A stretch of DNA of 51,614 bases from JAVVXB01 sp036651815 (GCA_036651815.1 JAVVXB010000022.1:1-51614), one strand, 5' to 3'; numbered from the stretch's first letter, positions 8,162 to 18,441 are shown. Numbers and translations are program-made. The notes: generated by a model not told the origin, from the letters alone.

Positions 8162-9046
8162 TTATTCCGTCTTGGCGTTTCCGAATAATCCGGATATAAA
8201 ATCACCGACCGAGGAAAAGAAGCCCTTCACATTGTTGTAAACCTTGCTGACGGTTTCGCCAGCCTTGTTGACTGTCTGCGCCGTCTTTGCCAAGCCAACG
8301 AGCCGATCCTGAAGCTGGTTCACATCTAAGCCTTCCATCTTACGCACCAGCGACAGAACCTGATTCACCTGATCATCCGTCACCGAAATGTTATACGATT
8401 TTGCCAGCTTTTTGATTTCTGTGCGAACCTCATCATCGTCCATGTTCTGCGTTTGATCGAGCATCCCTTTCAGTTCCGCAATGAGCTTTGTCGCATCGTC
8501 GCTGCCCACATATTCCGCCAGCTCGCCGGTCAAAACCAACTCCTCCGCGCCAACGGATTTTGCCAGGCTGGAAAGTGACTGTCCCGTTATATCCTCATAT
8601 GCTTTATACGCACCAGTCAGAGCGCCTGTGCCGGAAACCGGATACGGCGCAGAGACGATCACCTTTGCATCCGCAATGCCTGCGGTCGTCAGCGCGTTGC
8701 GATACATATCCGCCGTGCAATAATTGATATTGTTCAGTTCAATGTTCAACCCTTGTCCGGGCGGTAAGATCGTAATAAAAATGCAGGACAGCGCAACCGA
8801 CCCGATTTTCTTTTCCGGTATCAATCCTTCGAGGTAGGCTCGCTCCTCCTTATTGGTCACCTTCAGCTCCGGCACTTCCCCTTCTTTGACGCCAAAGTCC
8901 TTGTATATGGCCGTGCGCTGTGTGTTGGTCAAGTCCGCACCCATCGTAACGCGCTGCGCCCCTTCCACAGAGTCAGCCAGGGCTATCGGAAGAAAGGCTC
9001 CTAGACAAATCAGAATGGACAGCATAGCCGCCAACAGTTTTTTCAT
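8162..9046 (-). CDS. DUF1002 (YpuA-like) exported protein
   Basis: A 294-residue protein with a signal peptide (KKLLAAMLSILICLGAFLPIALADS). The mature part starts with the DUF1002 pattern: RVTMGADLTNTQRTAIYKDFG, then GSVALSCIFITILPPGQGLNI and the NAYKAYEDITGQSL-type helix. The C-terminal third is helical (VNQVLSLVRKMEGLDV). ATG 9046 is preferred over 9052 because aaggagg sits eight bases before it but only two before the first ATG. DUF1002 is common in spore-forming Firmicutes, and its function is not established. The gene is monocistronic. Confidence 0.85.
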   Translation of the reverse strand: MKKLLAAMLSILICLGAFLPIALADSVEGAQRVTMGADLTNTQRTAIYKDFGVKEGEVPELKVTNKEERAYLEGLIPEKKIGSVALSCIFITILPPGQGLNIELNNINYCTADMYRNALTTAGIADAKVIVSAPYPVSGTGALTGAYKAYEDITGQSLSSLAKSVGAEELVLTGELAEYVGSDDATKLIAELKGMLDQTQNMDDDEVRTEIKKLAKSYNISVTDDQVNQVLSLVRKMEGLDVNQLQDRLVGLAKTAQTVNKAGETVSKVYNNVKGFFSSVGDFISGLFGNAKTE

Positions 9047-9122
9047 TTTCATTTCCTCCTTATAATTCGGATGTCAGTATAGCACAACAATATGAAATGA
9101 TCGATGAAAACATGTAAACTTT

Positions 9123-10319
9123 TCATGTTCTTCTTGCGACCGTTTCGTTGACAAATTGTTTTAAACACACGCATCGCTTCCGTTCTTCATGGAGCAATAG
9201 CCGCATGACTGCATCCATTAACCGACGCATATCCGCCCGGCAGGTCTGTCGTATGGATGCAAGATCCATTGGCCCGGAAACGGCGGAAAAATAGGCGGTG
9301 ATTCCGCAATCATAGATCCTCTCCGCACCCTCCCCAATGGATCCGCACAGCGCGATACACGGCACACCCGCCGCCTTACAACGCAGACCGACCCCCGACG
9401 GCACCTTGCCGCGCGTGCTCTGCCCATCAATACGCCCTTCTCCTGTAAATACCCAGTCCGATCCGTTCAGCAGTGCATCGAAGCCATACGCATCCAACAT
9501 CAACTCAATCCCCGGCTTAAGTCTGCCTCCAAGAAATGCAATCACAGCCGCGCCGAGTCCACCTGCCGCGCCCGCGCCAGGGATCTCCAATACATCCACA
9601 TGGAGATCCTTGTGCAATACGCACGCAAAGTTGGCAAGCGCCGCATCCAGCACCGGCAGTTGTTCTTCCGTCACACCCTTTTGCTGGCCAAATGTATAGG
9701 TCGCTCCATCCGCACCACAGAGAGGATTGTTTACGTCGCACGCAGAAACGACTTGCAATGCCGGCAAATGATCCGGCCGCCGCACATGAAAAACACGTCC
9801 CAGGTTCTTAGCCAATGGTTGCAGCAGATTCCCCAATTCATCATAGAATTGATATCCAAGTGCAGCCGCCATCCCAATCCCTCCATCGTTGGTCGCACTG
9901 CCGCCCAACCCCAGCAGCACCTGTTTTATACCGCGCCGGGCGGCATCCATCAGCATCTCTCCAACACCAAAGGTTGTCGCCGTCATCGGATCGTTGCGTG
10001 CGCCCGCCAGCGGCAGACCGGCTGCAGCCGCCATTTCTATGACAGCGCGTCCATCGGGCAGGCAGCCATAAAACGTATCCACCTTCTGTTCCAGCGGGCC
10101 AGTTACCATCACCGGGATACGCTCCCCGCCAAGTGCACGCAGATACGCTTCCGTTAAGCCCTCGCCCCCATCTGCCATGGGCATGCAGTGAATATCCGCC
10201 TTTGGATCATATTTTATTATTACTTCTTTCCAAATCTCGCAGATTTCATCGGCTCGCATCGTCCCCTTAAATGAATCCGGCGCAAGTAAAACTCTATGCA
10301 TAGGTACTTTCCCTTTCAT
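9123..10319 (-). CDS. glxK: Glycerate kinase (GlxK/GarK type)
   Basis: A 398-residue type-2 glycerate kinase that phosphorylates D-glycerate with ATP to a phosphoglycerate. It has LLAPDSFKGTMRADEI near the N-terminus, MADGGEGLTEAY, the GLGGSATNDGGIGMAAALGY substrate/ATP loop, GAGAAGGLGAAVIAFLGG and the DWVFTGEGRIDGQSTRGKVP signature. The start is ambiguous: ATG 10319 has ggagtga seven bases upstream, while ATG 10301 (MHRVLLAPD) is closer to the family N-terminus and follows aaaggga. About 20 extra residues occur at the C-terminus. No partner enzymes are adjacent; the closest link in the window is the aldehyde/hydroxyacid operon 26 kb away. Confidence 0.9.
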   Translation of the reverse strand: MKGKVPMHRVLLAPDSFKGTMRADEICEIWKEVIIKYDPKADIHCMPMADGGEGLTEAYLRALGGERIPVMVTGPLEQKVDTFYGCLPDGRAVIEMAAAAGLPLAGARNDPMTATTFGVGEMLMDAARRGIKQVLLGLGGSATNDGGIGMAAALGYQFYDELGNLLQPLAKNLGRVFHVRRPDHLPALQVVSACDVNNPLCGADGATYTFGQQKGVTEEQLPVLDAALANFACVLHKDLHVDVLEIPGAGAAGGLGAAVIAFLGGRLKPGIELMLDAYGFDALLNGSDWVFTGEGRIDGQSTRGKVPSGVGLRCKAAGVPCIALCGSIGEGAERIYDCGITAYFSAVSGPMDLASIRQTCRADMRRLMDAVMRLLLHEERKRCVCLKQFVNETVARRT

Positions 10320-10876
10320 ATCGTCACTCCGACCGCATGGCGAAAATCCGTTTTCTTTATGATACCATCACCTTGCATATTTTCATAGCTGGTCATTCAT
10401 ATACCCGACAAACCACTACCTAAATTGATCCGCTCGAACCATACATACGCCTGCCACAAATAAATGCAGCAGGCGTTTAAAAGGCGTTTAAAAAAAGTGC
10501 ACCCATTAACCATCGATCGGCATTCACAATTCTCAAAGCACGATTCCTTAGCATGATCCGATAGTACGATTCCGTAGTACGATCTTGAGCATTTCTTCTT
10601 GTAACCAATTGTGAAGGTGCGCTGTTGGTTTCAGAAAGCAGTGTATCGAGGGAATGACAAAAAATTCAAATCGGCGGCACGTGTGCACATGCTGTTTACC
10701 AGTTTCAATCTGCAGATGTGCGACTGAGCGGGTCGAACGTTGGTATGTTGCAGGGAATAGCGATGTCCTTTGCACAGAATTTCCATTTTTATAGTGAACG
10801 TTCGAGCGCCGTAAGCATACATTTGAGGGTAAATCACTTGTTATTGTTGTGAATCGCCTTTTTACGGCTATGGAGC

Positions 10877-10909
10877 GTGCGCTTTGACCCGCGCGCCGCT
10901 AGGGCATGC
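10877..10909 (+). repeat. Direct repeat copy A (gtgcgctttgaccc...)
   Basis: A 33-bp unit beginning gtgcgctttgacccgc and ending ctagggcatgc. It is repeated 66 bp downstream with one substitution and one base less in the G run. Confidence 0.7.
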
Positions 10910-10942
10910 CGCCGTCAAAGGTAGTTCGTTTATATTTGAATA

Positions 10943-10974
10943 GTGCGCTTTGACCCGCACGCCGCTAGGCATGC
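10943..10974 (+). repeat. Direct repeat copy B
   Basis: The second copy (gtgcgctttgacccgc ... ctaggcatgc) of the repeat at 10877-10909. No coding potential is visible in or between the copies. Confidence 0.7.
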
Positions 10975-11203
10975 TTCTAGACGTGGAATTTGCGGTTCCG
11001 CGTGGATATTTTATCAATTTAAGCGGAGTTTCGTAGGTCCATTGACAACAAATCTGGGATTTTCAGCATAGAAATATTCAAATCGATATCGAAAATGCTT
11101 TTCGAAGCGTTTAGATCCGCATTGGCTATTCTGCAGAATTCTCATTTTTTCCGCTTCGTACCTAAATCATTCGTCAAGCAGGTTACCACGCCTGTCAACC
11201 TTC

Positions 11204-11247
11204 AAAAACATACGTCCGCCGCATATAAAAATGCAGTGGACGTATGT
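11204..11247 (-). terminator. Terminator of the giant surface-protein gene
   Basis: On the minus strand a 10-bp stem acatacgtcc/ggacgtatgt (11238-11247 with 11208-11217), with additional inner pairing, is followed by a five-T run. It lies 80 bases after the stop codon. Confidence 0.8.
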
Positions 11248-11328
11248 GGGACGATACCCGTCAATTAATGTTCATAAAACGATTCTGAAAAGCAGAACGT
11301 TTTTTAAACTTGTGAATGCTTCCGAAAA

Positions 11329-14300
11329 TCAATTCGATCCGTTTTGTTCCTTCTCCTCAATGTCTGTTTCTTTCTTGATGCCGAGCAATACCACCACGAA
11401 TTGTACCGCGGCAATCACCACCATCAACAGCGTCCAATGGTCCCAAATGACCATGGGATTCTTCATGTTCTCCGTCAGAAGAAACGCAATCACCCCGCAG
11501 ATTGTAGGTATGAGCGTCAGCAGCCTCGCCACACCATGCTTATGAATCTCGCGGATATCCACTTTGTTCTCATCGTGCTCCTTCTTTTTACCGAAATATC
11601 CAATCAACATCCATACTGATGCCAACGCCGTTGCAATTACAAGAATCAAATTCAGCAGCGCCCACGCGGACCGTTCCTGTCCATCGTTCTGCGTATCCGT
11701 CTCTTGGATGATCTCCGGTGTCGCGGAAGGTACCCCCGTAACATCCGGCGTTGTGGTTGGCGGCACCAGTGGCGTGCTCGTAGGTAATGTGGGTGTTGTC
11801 GTTTGGGTCGGTCGCTCCGTCAGCTTGCCGGTAATCAGCAGTGCGCGACCGGGCATTTTTTCCACATACCCATTCCATCCGCTCCAGGTGAAGCCCGTGC
11901 GTTCCGGCTTCTCCGGCAGCGGCACCTGCTTCCCCTCCATAACACGGTAGGTTGCGTGTGTTTTGCTTTCAATTTTTTCCCCGTCAGCGTTGACCACATC
12001 CACGCGGTAGGTAACCACCCAGCCATTCTGCCGCCAAGTTGCCGTCAGATTGACAGCGTTCCCCGGCATCACAAAACTGCTGCCGGATTTGAAATACTGT
12101 GCAGTTCCGCCTAGATCGGTCGTTTTCCAACCGATATGCGTATATCCTGCACGCACCGGTGCGGCATCTGCCGGAATCGTATACATGCTGCCACCAGCGA
12201 TTTGATATGCGTCCGTAGGCATATTGCTCACGTTGGATGCCCCCGGCGCATAGCATACCGGATAGGTTTTAACCGTCCACTGGGCGTACAGCGTTACGCT
12301 TTGGTTCATCATGATTCCAGTGCCCGGCGCATAATTGGTTCCGCTACCATCTTTTTCCGTGTTCCACACAGAGAATGTATGCCCATTGCGATACAAGGTG
12401 CCTGCGTGCGCCACAGTTTGTTGGCTCCTATATGGGACATTCGCCTTTGCTGGCGCAGTTCCGCCGCTGTTACCGTTTCCCCCATAGTGCAGCCAGGGAT
12501 TGATGGTCACGCTGCCAAGGATAACCTGCACCGTATAATTCGATGTCACCTCATATGTAAGGCCAATCTGATTTGAATAAAGGCCTACATTCGCATAATC
12601 CTTGCCGGGTTCATTTGCCAGATAGACCGGCTGGCGGTCAAACAAATCCTCCTCACGCACCAGCCCGCTCACACTCGTTATCTGCTGCGCAGCATTGAGC
12701 GTCGGAAGCGTCTCTCCCCATGCTGCGGAGACATTGCCCATATGTACGGTAACCGCCCGTTTTCGGATCGTTAACGTGCCATCACGGCTCGTCACCTGAT
12801 AATTGTTTGCATAGTCTGGCGGCATCACATATCCCGTGATTATATTCGCCTTAGGACTCTCCTCCACATTTGTGACGCTTCCATCGACACGCACCTGTGT
12901 AAAACCATGTCCACTTTGGAAAGCACCTTTCGTCAACGTATATCCGTTTGCCAGAAGCGGCATGCCATCATAGACCTTCTCTGCACTGTTAGCCGTGATT
13001 TCGAGTGCAATGGGTTGAATCGTTAAATTTGCGTTCATGTAGGTGACTGCGTATTGCTTGCCGGATGTATCGGTATAGATCGGATCTCCGGTAATGCTGC
13101 CTACGTAGGGCATCACTGTACCCGATGCGTCTCGCTTGACATCCGTTCCCGTTCCGCCGGACACCGTCCCATGCAGCATGGCAAGCGTCATCTCCGGGAA
13201 ACCCGTAATCGTAAGCGTATCATACAGGTCGTGCGTCGCTCCGTCATAGACGACAGCTTTATCCGACAAGGCTACGCGGATGTTTCCCTTTGCCACATAG
13301 AGTACCATAATGATATTGCTTGCGGCGTTTTCGGAAATCACAAACGGAATCGTCCCCTGCTGTACGCCATCGCTATAGCCATTGACCGGTTTATGACTGT
13401 TGAGCTGTTCCGGAGTCAGCGCTACACCCGATCGTATTGGCGCCTTTCCTGGCACCGTGCCAAGAAGCGTTCCCTGTCCCGGTGCAGTGCTGTCCAGATA
13501 ATACTGGATTGTATATCCCGCATTAACCTGCCGCCACTGGGCGTACAGCGTTATATTTGCTGTAACGGAGGGAATGATTCCGCCCGGGGCAACACTTGTA
13601 CCGGTACCGTCCGCTTTTGTATTCCATGCTACAAACGTATAATCCTCCCGCGTTGGGAAATGGATCGGCACGGCGAAGCTTCCGTTCCATATTGCATTAG
13701 CCGGAGACGGCGGCAGGTTGCTGACTGCATCGGCCGTATTTTTATCATATTTCACCAGCGGATGGATGGTGAATGTACCCTGATCCACCGTAACGTCATA
13801 GTTCGAGTTGTCAATATAGGTAGCATCAATCACGTTCAAATAGGCGCCGACTTGTTGGACCGGTTTGTTGGTACGTTCATAGGTCACCGCACCCAAATCA
13901 AGCGGATTGATCAGTCCGTTCACACTTCCGGAAAATACCGGGTCCATTGCGCCAAAGGCTTTTGTCGCATCATTCACCCGAATCGTCACTTTTTTAGGCG
14001 CAATGCTCAGTGTGCCGTTTCCGGGGATGATCATATACCGCTTCGTCACATCTAACGTACCGCGCAACACCCGAATGTTGCTAATCGTGTTGTTGCCCGC
14101 CCTCGTATCCGCAACGTTGATCACGCTTCCTGTCACCGTGGCGGTTATCACATCCCCGGCAAGCAGATTACCAGTATATGTAAAGCTGTTTTTCTGGAGC
14201 GGCATGCCGTCATACGGTTTTGCAGCGCTGTCAGCCTTCACAATCAACGTCGTCTTTTTTGCATATTCCACCGCCACATGATGGTTTGCGCGGATGTTTG

Positions 14301-17300
14301 TAAATACCGTTTCCGTTGGATTGGCTTCTGTCCGCTCGATACCGTCCACCATTACGCGCACAAGATAGCAGTCCGAATTCGGTGTATAACGGATCGTGCA
14401 GTTTTCACCGTAGTATTTGACAGCCGTCGGCGTAATCGTCCCGTTTACAACGGTCGTGTTCACGGTATAGGGGATAGCCGTATAGGCGCCCGTCATTGTC
14501 ACATTCCCCGCCGGCATGATGAACGTTGGATCGCCCGTATGATACGCTGCGTCCCGCGTCGTCCAGCCGCTGAAGGCATAGCCTGGCACGGTCATACTCA
14601 GTGTACTCACCGATATGATATCCCCGCTATGTTTCCCACTTTGTACCGCCGGAACCGGAGGCGCTCCGGGCGGCACCGTGCCGGTATATACATAGGTAAT
14701 GGAATATTCCATCGGGGCATATACGACATCAATCCTATTGTCTGCCGCGTTTGCCGTAATCGTAAGTGGTGCATTCTGCTGCACACCGGAGCCATATCCG
14801 ACGCCCGGCTTTTTCCAATCCAGCTGTCCTTCCCCGATTCCCGCAGAAACAGTCACCGTCGTTCCGATTATTCCACTTCCGACGGTTGTTCCCAGCAGGT
14901 TGTCGTCCAGCACACGATCTTGATAATAGTGAATGGTATAATTCGCAACCGACTTTTTCCATTCTCCATAGAGCGTAATCGCCTTTTTCCCAATCGTAAT
15001 CGTTTCTCCAAGGGCATAGTGCGTTCCGCTGCCATCCGATTTCGTGTTCCAGCCGGTCATCACATACGTAGCATGCGTATACATCGCTCCGCCAAGCTGA
15101 ACACTGGCATTTTTTTCAACCGCCCAAGTAACTGGATTGGTTTCCTTGACGCCCACCAGATTCGCCTCGTAAGTAACGGTCGTCGCTTCATTTCTTCGGA
15201 CCCATTGAGCCGTCAAGACCACGTCCCCAGTCATCTTCACCGCCTGGCCCGGATAATAGCGTGCACCGTCTGTACTGGATTTCCAGCCAATAAATGTTCG
15301 ATAATACCATTGCAATTCGCTGCCGTCTTTGACCGGCGCAAGCACACCGAAATCATAGGTGCCGCTGTCCACCGGCACGCTTCCGGATGCGCCCCCTGCC
15401 GCGTAGGAAACCGTAAAGCCATCGGTACGCCAACAGGCATACAGGTCTATATCGGCATTCACCGGCGTGTCGATGCCGTAGTTCACCAGCAGAGACGTCC
15501 CCGGCAGATACCAGTACCATCCTTTGAATACGCCGATCAACGTGCCGTCCGGGTGGAAATATGGCTGTCCAATCACGTAATCATAGGCCGCGTCCGGAAC
15601 AACACGCTCATTGACGGATACACCTTTCTTGTCCAGCAGTGCGCCACCGGACACGTCATCGAAAAACCTCACGTAAAACTGTGTAGATTCCCAACGGGCA
15701 AACAATTTGAGATCATGTGCGGGCATGACGGCCGTATCTGCATCGAACGTCATCTGATAGGCCGCATCCTGCCACCAATCAACAAATACGAAGTCAACGC
15801 CATTCACCGTTTTTTGCGGAGTAGGCGGCATTTTGTTTTTCAATGGTTCGCCAACCATAATTTTAACGATCGGTTCTATGGCATTGCCGCCCACCGTGTT
15901 AAAATTCAGCATATAGGTCTGTCGATCATAGTAAAAATTAAACAGCGTATCGTTTGCTGTGTTGCCATCCTCCCCTGCAAAATTCATGCCGTCGATGGCT
16001 TTCGGGCTGAGACTACTGTCCGCCAAGCTTTCAAAATCCTGCGAGTATTCCTCGCTCTTTACATACCACTTAGTCGTACGATTAAACGTTCGCTGGACGC
16101 CGCCGCTTTCGCCTGGAAGCCGTTCAAACCAATAGTTCACATGCTTTTGAATCAGCGTTGCCCAGACAGCCGTCAACGTTACGGTATTCCCTCTGAATGG
16201 CAGCATATCGGCTGTGACCGTGAGACGTTTGGTCACCCAACTATCACTTGATGCCGATGCATTGGCAACATTCCAGCGCGCAAAACGTCCTGAGACGCCA
16301 TCCGGTGCGGTCACGTCATTGGCCATGGGCCATACGCTTTCTATGCGTTGCTCATATTTGAACTGAAACGTCTTTCCAAGTGCTTCTCCAAATTTAGCGT
16401 TCTTAAATTCATATTGAAAAGGAATTCTCTTGAAATATGCGTTGATAGTGGTCGTTCCGTCACCCAACACCGCTGCGCCTGTACCGAACGCATAAGTTGC
16501 GAAGGTTTTTCCTTCGCTTGTGCTCACACTGTTCTTTTCAGAATCGGTCAACATATCGGCATGCACAGTCGATCCGGCTTCCGCCCGCTTGACAATGCTG
16601 GAATAGTAGCTGTAATTCTGAATGTTTGTGCCGGGATCACCTGCATAATTTGCTTTCTCCACCCACAACACAATTTGATAATCTGCCATGCTCGGAATCC
16701 ACACCGCATGCAGCAGCAGGTCTGCCGTCACTCTGGTGACAGCAAAATTAAACGCCGGACCGTCTTTGCTGACCGACCAGTGGCTGAACGTATAGCCTGG
16801 CCGTATTGGGCGCTCCGGTTCGTTTGCTTTTGCATCTTTTGCAACAATCTGCGTGGATACCATTGTTCCGCCAATGGAATCAAAGTACACATAACAAAGA
16901 TTGTCAAACCTCGGCGTAAGCCTCAGGTTACTGTTGACCGGTTTGGAAAAATCGTAGGCTTCTCCATTCAGCATCCAGCATGAAAAAACGGCGGTTGTAC
17001 CGGCCGGTGGTGCAACCGGCTTATCCGTAGCAGCCACGGACGTTCCCTTCGCCACGCTCCTTGTATCGATCACCTTTCCCTCAGCATCCAGAAATTTTAC
17101 CCAATAAAGATTATCAAAGCTTGCCGTGATGGTTGTGTCCTTCACAATCGGTGAGGAAAAGTCAAAAGCACGGCCGTCTTCGCCCTGCCACCCTTCAAAA
17201 GATACCTGATCCGCAGGAATAGCAGGCGCCGCCTGTTCCTTTACCATATCGCCGTGCTGTACGGATTGCGTACCCACGATGCTGCCGGCAGAAACAAACG

Positions 17301-18189
17301 TAACCGTGTAGACCAGCGGCTCAAACTGGACTGTATAGCTTGCGTCCGCCGTCACCTTTGCCGTTTCATCCACGGGAAACGCGGGTGACCATGCTTTGAA
17401 TCGATAGCCCGTCGCCGCCTTGGGCACAGGCACGGAAATCGCCGACCACAGCGTACCTTCCGCTACGCTTGAAAGCGTTATCACCGTTTGCTCCGTTCCC
17501 TCAAAACTCCCGTTATCACCCGCGGTAAAGCGTATGGTATACATGCCGGACTTCACTGGTTCATCCGGCACATCCGGGTTTGTTGGGTCTTGGGGTAAGT
17601 CGGGTGTAGCTTCCACTGGTTTCAATTCTTTCACTTTCATTGTGAATGTCGCAACGTAACCGCCCGCCGTCGCTGTAATGATCGTTGTCCCCACTGCTAA
17701 TCCGGTTACGTTGCCATCATGGACGGTTGCAATTTTCTTGTTGTCCGTGGCCCAAACAACCTCGCCCTTGGGCGGATTCCGCAGCGTCAAAGATTCCGTC
17801 TCCCCCACTGAAATTACAGTACGCCCAAAAATTTGAAAGATTTCTGGCGTTGGCTCATTCGTATGATTTAGCTCCGGCGTCGAACTGGATTCAGGCGTTT
17901 GGGAAACGGTGCATTCCTTGGGTTTTTGGTGCTCGTCCGTGCGCGTACAGCTGTCTTTACATGCGGGCACCTCCGTATTTGGCGTGGGAGACGGACTGAA
18001 CGTTTGCGGTGTCTGCGTCTGCGATGCCTGGTGATGCCGGGTTTCATCGACGCTGTCATTCCCCTGAACGACAGCAGCCATCTTCTGATTTTCGTTTTTT
18101 GTTGCCAATACGTTTACCGGCAATAGCGTTAAGAGCATCGCAGCACAAAGCATCAAGGCCAGCAATTTTTTCATTGAATTTTTCATCAT
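11329..18189 (-). CDS. Giant InlB-repeat/MBG/Ig-like cell-surface protein with three C-terminal membrane helices
   Basis: 2286 residues from ATG 18189 (aggag four bases upstream; the frame stays open beyond this but has no signal peptide there). Order: signal peptide (KKLLALMLCAAMLLTLLPVNVLA); a Pro/Thr/Ser-rich linker; a BIG2-like Ig domain (ISVGETESLTLRNPP ... VTGLAVGTTIITATA); a long series of InlB/Listeria-Bacteroides repeats (signatures such as FAGWxxxxDGxG, seen as FVAWNTKADGTGT and FSVWNTEKDGSGTNYAPG); alternating MBG-type blocks (KADSAAKPYDGMPL, TANSAEKVYDGMPL, VVYDGATHDLYD); more InlB repeats; a TPT/TP-rich stalk; then three hydrophobic helices (ALLNLILVIATALASVWML, LLTLIPTICGVIAFLL, LLMVVIAAVQFVVVLLGI). 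No LPXTG is present. It probably forms a long adhesin-like filament on the cell surface. It is preceded by a 71-residue ORF 16 bases upstream, likely co-transcribed. Confidence 0.88.
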   Translation of the reverse strand: MMKNSMKKLLALMLCAAMLLTLLPVNVLATKNENQKMAAVVQGNDSVDETRHHQASQTQTPQTFSPSPTPNTEVPACKDSCTRTDEHQKPKECTVSQTPESSSTPELNHTNEPTPEIFQIFGRTVISVGETESLTLRNPPKGEVVWATDNKKIATVHDGNVTGLAVGTTIITATAGGYVATFTMKVKELKPVEATPDLPQDPTNPDVPDEPVKSGMYTIRFTAGDNGSFEGTEQTVITLSSVAEGTLWSAISVPVPKAATGYRFKAWSPAFPVDETAKVTADASYTVQFEPLVYTVTFVSAGSIVGTQSVQHGDMVKEQAAPAIPADQVSFEGWQGEDGRAFDFSSPIVKDTTITASFDNLYWVKFLDAEGKVIDTRSVAKGTSVAATDKPVAPPAGTTAVFSCWMLNGEAYDFSKPVNSNLRLTPRFDNLCYVYFDSIGGTMVSTQIVAKDAKANEPERPIRPGYTFSHWSVSKDGPAFNFAVTRVTADLLLHAVWIPSMADYQIVLWVEKANYAGDPGTNIQNYSYYSSIVKRAEAGSTVHADMLTDSEKNSVSTSEGKTFATYAFGTGAAVLGDGTTTINAYFKRIPFQYEFKNAKFGEALGKTFQFKYEQRIESVWPMANDVTAPDGVSGRFARWNVANASASSDSWVTKRLTVTADMLPFRGNTVTLTAVWATLIQKHVNYWFERLPGESGGVQRTFNRTTKWYVKSEEYSQDFESLADSSLSPKAIDGMNFAGEDGNTANDTLFNFYYDRQTYMLNFNTVGGNAIEPIVKIMVGEPLKNKMPPTPQKTVNGVDFVFVDWWQDAAYQMTFDADTAVMPAHDLKLFARWESTQFYVRFFDDVSGGALLDKKGVSVNERVVPDAAYDYVIGQPYFHPDGTLIGVFKGWYWYLPGTSLLVNYGIDTPVNADIDLYACWRTDGFTVSYAAGGASGSVPVDSGTYDFGVLAPVKDGSELQWYYRTFIGWKSSTDGARYYPGQAVKMTGDVVLTAQWVRRNEATTVTYEANLVGVKETNPVTWAVEKNASVQLGGAMYTHATYVMTGWNTKSDGSGTHYALGETITIGKKAITLYGEWKKSVANYTIHYYQDRVLDDNLLGTTVGSGIIGTTVTVSAGIGEGQLDWKKPGVGYGSGVQQNAPLTITANAADNRIDVVYAPMEYSITYVYTGTVPPGAPPVPAVQSGKHSGDIISVSTLSMTVPGYAFSGWTTRDAAYHTGDPTFIMPAGNVTMTGAYTAIPYTVNTTVVNGTITPTAVKYYGENCTIRYTPNSDCYLVRVMVDGIERTEANPTETVFTNIRANHHVAVEYAKKTTLIVKADSAAKPYDGMPLQKNSFTYTGNLLAGDVITATVTGSVINVADTRAGNNTISNIRVLRGTLDVTKRYMIIPGNGTLSIAPKKVTIRVNDATKAFGAMDPVFSGSVNGLINPLDLGAVTYERTNKPVQQVGAYLNVIDATYIDNSNYDVTVDQGTFTIHPLVKYDKNTADAVSNLPPSPANAIWNGSFAVPIHFPTREDYTFVAWNTKADGTGTSVAPGGIIPSVTANITLYAQWRQVNAGYTIQYYLDSTAPGQGTLLGTVPGKAPIRSGVALTPEQLNSHKPVNGYSDGVQQGTIPFVISENAASNIIMVLYVAKGNIRVALSDKAVVYDGATHDLYDTLTITGFPEMTLAMLHGTVSGGTGTDVKRDASGTVMPYVGSITGDPIYTDTSGKQYAVTYMNANLTIQPIALEITANSAEKVYDGMPLLANGYTLTKGAFQSGHGFTQVRVDGSVTNVEESPKANIITGYVMPPDYANNYQVTSRDGTLTIRKRAVTVHMGNVSAAWGETLPTLNAAQQITSVSGLVREEDLFDRQPVYLANEPGKDYANVGLYSNQIGLTYEVTSNYTVQVILGSVTINPWLHYGGNGNSGGTAPAKANVPYRSQQTVAHAGTLYRNGHTFSVWNTEKDGSGTNYAPGTGIMMNQSVTLYAQWTVKTYPVCYAPGASNVSNMPTDAYQIAGGSMYTIPADAAPVRAGYTHIGWKTTDLGGTAQYFKSGSSFVMPGNAVNLTATWRQNGWVVTYRVDVVNADGEKIESKTHATYRVMEGKQVPLPEKPERTGFTWSGWNGYVEKMPGRALLITGKLTERPTQTTTPTLPTSTPLVPPTTTPDVTGVPSATPEIIQETDTQNDGQERSAWALLNLILVIATALASVWMLIGYFGKKKEHDENKVDIREIHKHGVARLLTLIPTICGVIAFLLTENMKNPMVIWDHWTLLMVVIAAVQFVVVLLGIKKETDIEEKEQNGSN

Positions 18190-18205
18190 TTTTCTCCTGC
18201 ATACA

Positions 18206-18421
18206 TCATTTTTTATCCGTTCGATTTTGAGCTTCCACGTCCATACCGCCGCACATTTTGCTGTCCATGAGTTCCCACAATTCCTGCATGGAAGAAAAGT
18301 TTCGTTCACATTGCCCGCTGATCCAAACAATGCTGCCATGCCACGGTTCATTGGCATTTTGATAGACACGCACAAGAAACGTTGCCAAACGGTCTTTTGC
18401 TTTTCCTGTTTTTTTGCTCAT
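18206..18421 (-). CDS. Conserved 71-residue small protein encoded upstream of the giant surface protein
   Basis: A small soluble protein starting MSKKTGKAKDRLATFLVRVYQ from ATG 18421, with aagga eight bases upstream. Its core (ATFLVRVYQNANEPWHGSIVW, then NFSSMQELWELMDS) matches a pattern I recall from small clostridial ORFs of the type FxVRVxxRQNATWQGxVxW...FRSALELxxLMD; the family function is unknown. It has no signal peptide and no membrane helix. An alternative start at ATG 18478 is in frame and has its own SD (gggag), adding 19 residues translated through the upstream hairpin. The stop is 16 bases before the giant gene's start, so the two are likely an operon. It could be a regulatory or assembly partner of the surface protein. 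Confidence 0.75.
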   Translation of the reverse strand: MSKKTGKAKDRLATFLVRVYQNANEPWHGSIVWISGQCERNFSSMQELWELMDSKMCGGMDVEAQNRTDKK

Positions 18422-18441
18422 ATCACCGTTCCTTTCCAAAC

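Larger units (their letters stand above)
10320..11203. other. Gene-free region with hairpins and short repeats
   Basis: No convincing ORF on either strand. Visible structure: a hairpin at about 10449-10475 (cgcctgc/gcaggcg, with atgcag in the loop side) that resembles in layout the terminator at 11204-11247; two near-identical approximately 32-bp direct repeats (10877 and 10943); and the broad glycerate-kinase upstream region next to 10320. It may be decayed mobile or gene DNA. Confidence 0.5.

Noticed and set aside
10877..10974. CRISPR-like spacing of two approximately 32-bp repeats
   Set aside because: Only two copies, repeats differ in sequence, no third unit or cas gene nearby.
12136..16983. 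Long plus-strand ORFs (for example 14278-16251 and 13054-14055) opposite the giant gene
   Set aside because: They are antisense shadows: compositions rich in Arg, His, Cys and Ile with no domain or SD, while the minus strand has clear repeat domains throughout.
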